Shown here one piece after another: positions 57,901 through 64,000 of a DNA stretch of 64,000 nucleotides (positions are counted from its first letter, which is position 1; each line of letters starts with the position of its first letter). The notes beneath the pieces are model-generated. The model had not been told where the DNA came from. It did no database searches and saw nothing but the letters and a program-made list of their open reading frames with translations. Where the stretch lies: assembly GCA_965240325.2 (NCBI GenBank), contig OZ251231.1, forward strand, positions 682,001-746,000, in the 5' to 3' direction. Both the position numbers and the translations under genes were made by a program. Source of the DNA: Rebecca billardiae RCC1528. Its lineage: Eukaryota > Haptophyta.

Positions 57901-58300
57901 TGCGGCGCCGAGCCAACCGGCTGCTCGAGGCACAGCGCGAGGCAGCGGCCCGGCGCCGCGGCGGCGGCGGAGGCGCTCAGCCGCGCGAGCTGCAGTCAGT
58001 CCGCGACGCGCGCGCGCAGCGCCGCAGCCTCCGCGCGCGCGGCCGCGCCCGGCTCGCCGCCGCCGCCGCCGCGCGCGTCGGCGTCGGCGAGCGCCGCGGC
58101 CGTGTCCGCGAGGTCGCGCACGTACTCGGTCTCGAGGCCGTGCCGCGCGCGCGCCTCCCACCCGTCCGCGCCCGCGTCGGTGAGCTCGAGCGCCGCGTCG
58201 GCCGCACGCCCGGCCGCGAGCAGCGCTTGCACTAGCTCCTCGCACCGGCGCACATTGAGCACGGCGGCGTCGCGGCCGGCGAGGCCGAGGCGCGCGGCGG
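57309..58300 (-). pseudogene. WD40-repeat gene, duplicated and probably broken
   Basis: On the minus strand, 58262-57996 reads LNVRRCEELVQALLAAGRAA, HGLETEYVRDLADTAAALAD and then a stop. A frame change leads to SRLSASAAAAAPGRCLALCL-type sequence, and 57776-57587 gives a good WD40 blade: HAGWVEAVALSADGRVAASA, RLWAWDTAECVRALEGHAGC. A second copy of the blade (57586-57309) is frameshifted. The helical segment before the propeller resembles the linker that precedes WD40 blades in STAND-type NTPases, but no NTPase domain is present here. Alternating frames could reflect short introns, since the blade ends at GGTGTGCGT-like sites. I favour a decayed fragment. No symbol can be given. Confidence 0.4.
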
Positions 58301-58635
58301 AGAGGAGCAGGGGCTGCGGCGCGACGCGCCGCCGCCCGTCCTCGCCGCCGGTGGCCTTCGGGTGGCGCAGCGGCTTGGCGGCCTCGCCCGCCCACGTGCT
58401 CCGCCGCCGCGTCGGCGAGCAGCACGGCGTGCAGCGCGCTCGGCGCCTCTCCGAGTGCCGAGCGCACCGGGCGCCTCGGCCTGCCGCGTTCGTGTGGCCA
58501 AGCTACTAGCTAGGCAGCGCCTTTTGTCATCGCGCGAAGCCGTGTGGAGCAGTATTCATCAACGGGACGAGAGGGGGCTTGCTCCTTACAACGTGGATCC
58601 TTGCTCGTGATCTCAGAAATAAGGATACGGTCGGC

Positions 58636-58673
58636 CGCCAGCCTGATCACCCGGAGCCCGTTATAAAGGGGAA
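58636..58673 (-). repeat. Dispersed motif B, copy 4 (inverted)
   Basis: CGCCAGCCTGATCACCC and GAGCCCGTTATAAAGGGG, the reverse complement of copy 1 with one substitution. It lies 146 bp before the first unit of the 1-kb tandem duplication. Confidence 0.7.
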
Positions 58674-58818
58674 TTTAAAAAAGGTTATGAATCGCGCGCG
58701 GGAACGCCCTCGGGCTACCCGCGTCAATGATATCTCGTCGCCCGCGAGGGTTCGTGCGAAACGGTGCGAAGACGTCCTGCTATAATACTTCCCTTCGCTG
58801 GCCACCCGGCTTTAAGAG

Positions 58819-60924
58819 AAACAGCGGGGGCCTAGCGGCCTTTTCCCGGTGGGGCTGGTCGAACACAGCGCGTCTAGGACGCGACGGAGAAGCTTGCCAG
58901 GGCCGGCAGACCCGACGACGATGAGACGAGTTGGCCGTTCAGCGCTGACTAACGGTATCATCCGGGCTGCCGCGTCTTCGCGCGTCGCGTGTGCGATTTA
59001 GCCATTAGCCAGGTGCGGCAGCGTGGCTCTCCCAGTTCTGCAAGGCCCACCGAGGCGCCAGCGAGGCGCGCGTCGATGCAGTCGTCGCTGCGCACGGCCG
59101 CTCGGGCACGGCGGCACGGCAACGGCACGCACCGATCACGCCGTGCGTGCGCGCGTCGGCCATCGACGCGTGGTAGTCGTGCAGCAACTGCAGTCCGCAC
59201 GTCGTGCGCGCTGCTGCCGCCGGACGCCCAGATGGCGCGCGACCGCGTCGGTCGCGGCGGCCTCGCGCGCCGCGCGCGGTTCGGCTCGACGCGCGGCGTG
59301 ACCCTCGCGGCGCTCCGCGTTGCGCGCCTCGTCCACGCCGTTCAGCGTGCTCGCCAGCCGCGCTGCGCGAGGCACGCGTCGAGCGCTGCCGGCGTCTCGC
59401 AGTTTGGGTGCGAGGCCGCGGGCGCGCGCGCGCCGGGGCGCGTGGCCTCGTGCGGTGCACGGCGAGGCGCGCCAGGTCCGTACCGTTACCGTATTGTATA
59501 GGCGGTATGAACTGGGTAAGACGGTAGCTAAGATCGCCGCCAGATTTGTGGGAATCGCAACGACATCTCCATGCGGCGCGCGCAAAAATTAACCACATGC
59601 GCTTCGATTCCCGAGGCGTGCCCTAATTGGCGCAAAAATTAACCAAGTGCGTTCTCGATTCCCGAGGCGTGCCTAATCAAAAAACGTTTGAGGCCCCATT
59701 GTTCGTATTCCTACTCTGGTATTACTTGGGACAGCAGTACGTCACACACAATTAAAGGGGGTCGGAGCTGGGTCTCCCAGGGCTTTGTCACGAATTAAAA
59801 TTGTTTAAAGCTGTGTTCACCAGAATATTACCCGTGTATGAATCTTAACCTGATGATATCCGCCCCTGAGAAGCGACGGTTCATGACTTCAGATGCCGGC
59901 AAACAGCGGGGGCCTAGCGGCCTTTTCCCGGTGGGGCTGGTCGAACACAGCGCGTCTAGGACGCGACGGAGAAGCTTGCCAGGGCCGGCAGACCCGACGA
60001 CGATGAGACGAGTTGGCCGTTCAGCGCTGACTAACGGTATCATCCAAGCTGCCGCGTCTTCGCGCGTCGCGTGTGCGATTTAGCCATTAGCCAGGTGCGG
60101 CAGCGTGGCTCTCCCAGTTCTGCAAGGCCCACCGAGGCGCCAGCGAGGCGCGCGTCGATGCAGTCGATGCAGTCGTCGCTGCGCACGGCCGCTCGGGCAC
60201 GGCGGCACGGCAACGGCACGCACCGATCACGCCGTGCGTGCGCGCGTCGGCCATCGACGCGTGGTAGTCGTGCAGCAACTGCAGTCCGCACGTCGTGCGC
60301 GCTGCTGCCGCCGGACGCCCAGATGGCGCGCGACCGCGTCGGTCGCGGCGGCCTCGCGCGCCGCGCGCGGTTCGGCTCGACGCGCGGCGTGACCCTCGCG
60401 GCGCTCCGCGTTGCGCGCCTCGTCCACGCCGTTCAGCGTGCTCGCCAGCCGCGCTGCGCGAGGCACGCGTCGAGCGCTGCCGGCGTCTCGCAGTTTGGGT
60501 GCGAGGCCGCGGGCGCGCGCGCGCCGGGGGGCGTGGCCTCGTGCGGGCGCACGGCGAGGCGCGCCAGGTCCGTACCGTTACCGTATTGTATAGGCGGTAT
60601 GAACTGGGTAAGAAGGGGGTACCGCTAAGATCGCCGCCAGATTTGTGGGAATCGCAACGACATCTCTATGCGGCGCGCGCAAAAATTAACCACATGCGCT
60701 TCGATTCCCGAGGCGTGCCTTAATTGGCGCAAAAATTAACCAAGTGCGTTCTCGATTCCCGAGGCGTGCCTAATCAAAAAACGTTTGAGGCCCCATTCTT
60801 CGTATTCCTACTCCGGTATTACTTGGGACAGCAGTACGTCACACACAATTAAAGGGGGTCGGAGCTGGGTCTCCCAGGGCTTTGTCACGAATTAAAATTG
60901 TTTAAAGCTGTGTTCACCAGAATA
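58819..60924 (+). repeat. Direct duplication of a ~1.0-kb unit, 73-bp spacer
   Basis: Copy 1 (58819-59827) and copy 2 (59901-60924) begin AAACAGCGGGGGCCTAGCGG and end CTGTGTTCACCAGAATA. They are nearly identical; copy 2 has an extra CAGTCGATG (near 60165), an 11-bp insertion near 60610 and a few substitutions. The unit is GC-rich in its first 650 bp and AT-rich in its last 250 bp, where CACATGCGCTTCGATTCCC and a near copy occur twice within each unit. Minus-strand frames in the GC part include LQLLHDYHASMADARTHGVI and VDEARNAERREGHAARRAE, protein-like but not recognised, in different frames. Confidence 0.85.
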
Positions 60925-61050
60925 ATACTTTACTTCAACTCGGAGGTGTGGCCGCATGCACGCTTCGAACGGCGGCACACCGCGGATGCTCGTGGTCGGT
61001 TATCGAAACGGCAAGGCGTTCCGCACGGCATAGGATAGCACGAATGGCAT

Positions 61051-61602
61051 ATGCGAGTGAGTACCTCTGCACACATTCTTGTAGGTTGTCCTAGGAGGAC
61101 GGTTTGTATGAAAGTAAACGATTTCGCACATACGAAGATTGGACGCCTCGCGCGCGAACATTGTCCTATTTGCCCATACGGTAGAGGAGTCGGGGGGGGA
61201 GCATCAGGTAGAAGTGTGTTTTGTGTAATACTTTACTTCAAGCGACATAAAAGCCGACCCAACCTCTCAGTCTCTTTTCTATGGTTGGCGAGCTGTTTCA
61301 GGCCCTTACAATTCAGCCATCTTACTTTGACGGAATGTTCTAACACACGGCTGGTGTTATGTGCTATTCCACCCTGCATTCCCCTAAGTGTTACTATCGT
61401 TAAAATTAAGGGGCAGTACAAACGCAATCATTGCGGCAGCGATATCCACTCATACGCTAGGCAAGGCCACCTACAAAAACCCCAAAATCCTGCGCGCATC
61501 CTCTTTTTGATTTTGCGGAGCACGTGCGCCGCCCCCCCCCCGGCTTTCGCTCACGCTCAGACCTTTCGGGGGGGGGGGCCGTGCGCCACAAGTTCACTGT
61601 AG
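61051..61602 (+). CDS. Doubtful 183-residue open frame in a lower-GC island
   Basis: The frame starts at an ATG and includes HTKIGRLAREHCPICPYG, VILYFKRHKSRPNLSVSF and VTIVKIKGQYKRNHCG. Its base composition is near even, unlike every confident gene here, and it has no recognised domain. Length alone is notable because stops are more frequent at this composition. It could be a horizontally acquired or element-encoded gene, or chance. Confidence 0.2.
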   Translation: MRVSTSAHILVGCPRRTVCMKVNDFAHTKIGRLAREHCPICPYGRGVGGGASGRSVFCVILYFKRHKSRPNLSVSFLWLASCFRPLQFSHLTLTECSNTRLVLCAIPPCIPLSVTIVKIKGQYKRNHCGSDIHSYARQGHLQKPQNPARILFLILRSTCAAPPPAFAHAQTFRGGGPCATSSL

Positions 61603-61953
61603 TAACTTAAACGATATATATAGTCGTCGTAGTTCATAAATGCGCGCGATCGACGACTGCTGAGAGAGCAGAGAGAGAGAGAGAGTAGCTAAGATGCTGA
61701 CAGCTCCGGGAGGCCGTACCGAGCTAACCGACTTAACAGCCGATGCATGTGATTGCATGAGCAGGCTGCTGACGACAGCACTGCGCACAATAATTGCATA
61801 TGCATCATGCTGAATACCATCGTCGTCATCGTCAGCATTCATCCGCCGAGTGTCCGATCCGATCACGACATCATCTTGCAGCAGTGGAGACTGCGACCAT
61901 ACCGTGTACGGAGAGTAAGCCTCAGTTCAGATTCGCGTCATACGTGCGGGACG

Positions 61954-63084
61954 CTACTGCGCGCCATCGGGCGTCGTCCGTCGCTCTGAGTCGGCGGCGG
62001 CGTCGAAGTCGGCGAGAACGTAGGGCATGAGCGTGTCCATCCAGATGCACGTGGACACCTCGGGGAGGAGTCGCTTGAAAACGAGGAGCACGAGCTTCGC
62101 GCGCCACTGCGTGCGCAGCTCCTGTAGGTGGTGGGTCTGCACGGACCACGCGCCGTGGGCGCCGAGGATCATGCGCGCCGTGACCGTGTCCGCGTGCCGC
62201 TGCGCCTCATAGATGAGCTCTGGGGAAGTGCCCGCGCGGTCCGAGGCCTGGCGCATGCTGCCAGGCGTGTCGGCCCGCATCGCCCCGTACCGCAGCAAGA
62301 CGCTCACTTCGCTGGGAGACATGGTCCTAAAGCTGTAGAGGGAGTCGCAGAAGAAGCGCTCGCCGCGCTCGTAGAGGAGGCACGTGCACCGCTCGGCGGC
62401 CGCCATCTTGGCGGCGGCTCGCGCGAGGCGCACGCCCGCCTGCAGGCGCTCCGCGCGCGCCTCCGCCACGGACACGTTTATCGTTGGACTCTCCAGGAGT
62501 TCGAGGGTCGCGTTGAGCCGATCCATCTGGGCCCCGAGTGCGTCCACCCGCTTGCTGAGGCTGGCCCAGAGCTTGAACAGAGTGCGCATCGCATTCGAAC
62601 CACCCAGCTGGTTCGTGCGGATGAACTGGCGATCCGCGGCCTCCAAGATCTCCTCGAGAATTGGGACGTGTGCCGCGGCGCACGCCTCCGTGAGGGGCGT
62701 GCACACCGAGTCGCTGTACTCGTCGTGCGAATCGTGCAGCAGGGATGCTCCCACCTGTAGCAGTGCTCGGACTACGTCGAGTTGTCCCGCGCGGACGGCG
62801 TGCAGGAGCGGTGAGAATCGGCGGCCGTCGTTGGGGTTGGCGCCATTCTCAACGAGGCAGTGCACGATCACCTCGTCCGCGCAATGTGCCGCGACCGCCA
62901 GCGGGGTTGAGTCGTCGCACTTGCACCGCGGGCAGGTGAGCCTGCACGAGAGATCCACGCCCTTGCCGCAAAGGCGAGCAACGGCGAGTGTGTCGCGCGC
63001 GAGGATGGCGCGCCTCAGCCGCGCCTCCATGCCCGATGAGCGTGTGGTCGGGGACTCGGGGCTGGTGAGCACCGCAAGCATCAT
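61954..63084 (-). CDS. Ankyrin-repeat protein
   Basis: 376 residues from the ATG at 63084; Met19 (MEARLRRAIL) is an alternative start and fits an ankyrin N-cap better. Residues 19-45 form a first helical pair (LRRAILARDTLAVARLC). Canonical repeats follow at about 58-87 (STPLAVAAHCADEVIVHCLV, ENGANPND) and 88-117 (SPLLHAVRAGQLDVVRALLQ, VGASLL), with a weaker one at about 127-150 (TPLTEACAAAHVPILEEIL). A CPRCKC cysteine cluster (51-56) sits in the loop before the second repeat. The C-terminal 220 residues are helical and contain a coiled-coil-like stretch (WASLSKRVDALGAQMDRLNA) and no known domain. Ankyrin repeats bind proteins; the partner is unknown. The gene is divergent from bL21m, with 190 bp between starts. 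Confidence 0.75.
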   Translation of the reverse strand: MMLAVLTSPESPTTRSSGMEARLRRAILARDTLAVARLCGKGVDLSCRLTCPRCKCDDSTPLAVAAHCADEVIVHCLVENGANPNDGRRFSPLLHAVRAGQLDVVRALLQVGASLLHDSHDEYSDSVCTPLTEACAAAHVPILEEILEAADRQFIRTNQLGGSNAMRTLFKLWASLSKRVDALGAQMDRLNATLELLESPTINVSVAEARAERLQAGVRLARAAAKMAAAERCTCLLYERGERFFCDSLYSFRTMSPSEVSVLLRYGAMRADTPGSMRQASDRAGTSPELIYEAQRHADTVTARMILGAHGAWSVQTHHLQELRTQWRAKLVLLVFKRLLPEVSTCIWMDTLMPYVLADFDAAADSERRTTPDGAQ

Positions 63085-63274
63085 TCTGGAATCTGGCGGC
63101 TCTGATTTTCACGCCCGGCCGTTATTACTGAAGGAAAATCCGAAATCGCGCCGCAGCGCCGCACGGCATCACCGATCTGGATCCCGCACGCGCCATTTTT
63201 TTCACGGCTTGCTGATGTTGATTTTTGACGGCGATCAATAAAATCATCAAGGGGAGACGCCGCGTCGCGTCGCC
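63085..63274. promoter_or_regulatory. Divergent promoter region, ankyrin gene and bL21m
   Basis: 190 bp between the ATG at 63084 (minus) and 63275 (plus). It contains an AT-rich segment near 63195-63245 (CCATTTTTTTC, GATCAATAAAATC). Regulatory role is inferred from geometry. Confidence 0.3.
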
Positions 63275-63757
63275 ATGCTGCTCGCACGTGTGTTCGGCCA
63301 TGCGGCGCGCGTCGCGCGGCTGCCGATGGCCAGCCATTCATGGCCGGCGTTTGGGACGAGGGCGAGCGATACCGCCCGTATGCTCTCCACTCAGAGCGCT
63401 GTCGCGAACGACGAGCTGCCGCGAGCCTCGCAGTTTGCAGTCATCGAGCTGAGCGGCACGCAGTACAAGGTCACTCCTGGGTGCGTCGTGTGCACGCAGA
63501 AGCTCGACGTGCCCGTCGGATCATTGCATCGCGTGACTCGCGTCCTGCTGGCGGGGACGGCCGACAAAACTGTCATCGGCCAGCCGCAGATCCCCGGGGC
63601 ATCCGTCACGTTGCAAATTGCGGAGCACAACCTAATGGACAAGGTCATCATCTTCAAGAAGAAGCGACGAAAGGGCTACAAGAGGTGGAATGGCCATCGT
63701 CAGCCCGTCACGATCTTCCGAGTGGAGGGGATCTCGGTCCCAGAGCTCGGGACCTGA
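63275..63757 (+). CDS. MRPL21: Mitochondrial large-subunit ribosomal protein bL21m, nuclear-encoded
   Basis: 160 residues from the first ATG. Residues 1-45 are rich in Arg, Ala and Ser with almost no acidic residues (MLLARVFGHAARVARLPM), a typical mitochondrial presequence. The bL21 domain follows: FAVIELSGTQYKVTPGCVV (about 54-72), VTRVLLAGTADKTVIGQP (about 87-104), VTLQIAEHNLMDKVIIFKKK and RRKGYKRWNGHRQPVTIFRV, the last being the family's lysine-rich, GHRQ-containing rRNA-binding signature. bL21 binds 23S-type rRNA on the large subunit. The length agrees with other mitochondrial L21 proteins. A plastid form is possible in principle, but the simple presequence without a signal peptide argues for mitochondria in an alga with secondary plastids. 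Confidence 0.88.
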   Translation: MLLARVFGHAARVARLPMASHSWPAFGTRASDTARMLSTQSAVANDELPRASQFAVIELSGTQYKVTPGCVVCTQKLDVPVGSLHRVTRVLLAGTADKTVIGQPQIPGASVTLQIAEHNLMDKVIIFKKKRRKGYKRWNGHRQPVTIFRVEGISVPELGT

Positions 63758-64000
63758 CCGCACGGAAATGTACAATCGAAAGCGGGCGACGTCGCCGATC
63801 CTGAAGACCCGGCGCGCGTCGGACCGGTCGTGCCGACGTCCGGGACGCCCGGACACGTGCCGAGACGACTGACGGTGCTGACGCAGCCTGGCTCGCGTAG
63901 TAAACTGTGAACGGCGAAGTCGTCAAATCGTCACTACTGCACTGTTAGTGGCGTGATGCCATCACGCACTATTCAGACTCAATCCTCTGCTTCGATCATC
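63758..64000. other. Downstream flank of bL21m, nothing recognised
   Basis: 243 bp to the window edge, GC-rich and then mixed. A minus-strand frame antisense to the end of bL21m has no domain. A CTGTTAGTGGCGTGATGCCATCACGC palindromic word lies near 63946-63970. Confidence 0.4.

Larger units (their letters stand above)
58301..61953. other. Gene-poor region with a 1-kb tandem duplication and a lower-GC tail
   Basis: GC-rich DNA to about 58500 may still belong to the WD40 relic. It is followed by motif B (58636-58673, inverted), the duplicated 1-kb unit (58819-60924), and then about 1 kb of distinctly lower GC (60925-61953) with poly-C and poly-G runs near 61530-61580 and a GAGAGA run near 61663-61684. 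No intact gene is recognised. Confidence 0.45.

Noticed and set aside
58819-60924. LTR retrotransposon
   Set aside because: The two direct repeats enclose only 73 bp, and no gag, protease or reverse transcriptase sequence is visible. A tandem duplication is simpler, although the LTR idea remains testable.
1-64000. tRNA, rRNA or spliceosomal RNA genes
   Set aside because: I scanned by eye for conserved tRNA boxes, U2/U6 cores and rRNA words and found none convincing; a covariance-model scan would be decisive.

Overview
This is a nuclear genome window from a eukaryotic microalga, most likely a haptophyte. The call rests on several observations. Housekeeping genes are eukaryotic (POP1 of RNase P/MRP, the nucleoporin Aladin, a nuclear-encoded mitochondrial bL21). 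Introns are short and GT-AG with GTGCGT-type donors. Coding DNA is very GC-rich, while intergenic DNA is AT-rich and full of microsatellites. There is an EsV-1-7 repeat protein (a family of algae, oomycetes and algal viruses) and many secretory glycosyltransferases and sulfotransferases. No rRNA, tRNA or plastid gene was recognised. The lineage is an inference; a pelagophyte or cryptophyte cannot be excluded.

Layout. 0-4.7 kb: tail of an RCC1-repeat gene, a minus-strand IQ-motif protein, and a divergent GT77-like glycosyltransferase. 4.7-14 kb: AT-rich spacer, an intron-containing GT25-like glycosyltransferase (minus), a 603-bp-arm inverted repeat, and a large secreted protein of unknown function. 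14-17.5 kb: a methyltransferase/GT25-like/third-domain fusion. 17.5-24.2 kb: repeat-rich DNA with a MITE-like element in two inverted copies, degenerate coiled-coil gene copies and a second foldback repeat. 24.2-31 kb: an intronless 2,255-residue protein joining a Gal3ST-like sulfotransferase, an exostosin-type GT64 domain, a second sulfotransferase, a GT92/GT2-like domain and a third sulfotransferase-like domain. 31-36 kb: a small type I membrane protein and a head-to-head pair of sulfotransferases. 37-47 kb: a three-exon low-complexity protein, POP1, a DA2/SIP5-like zinc-finger protein and a 12-repeat EsV-1-7 protein. 47-52 kb: an 876-bp-arm inverted repeat. 52-57 kb: a polysaccharide pyruvyl transferase, a cysteine-rich fragment and Aladin. 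57-64 kb: a duplicated, broken WD40 gene, a 1-kb tandem duplication, an ankyrin protein and bL21m.

Seven genes between 2.7 and 53.7 kb (GT77-like, GT25, methyltransferase-GT fusion, the five-domain protein, two sulfotransferases, pyruvyl transferase) encode plausible Golgi enzymes for a sulfated or pyruvylated acidic polysaccharide. The clustering and the fusion protein suggest that synthesis and sulfation may be coupled, but no substrate can be read from sequence. Superimposed on the genes are three long foldback repeats, two short dispersed motifs (one ending on the start codon of the pyruvyl transferase) and several tandem duplications, indicating a locus shaped by recent inverted and tandem duplication.
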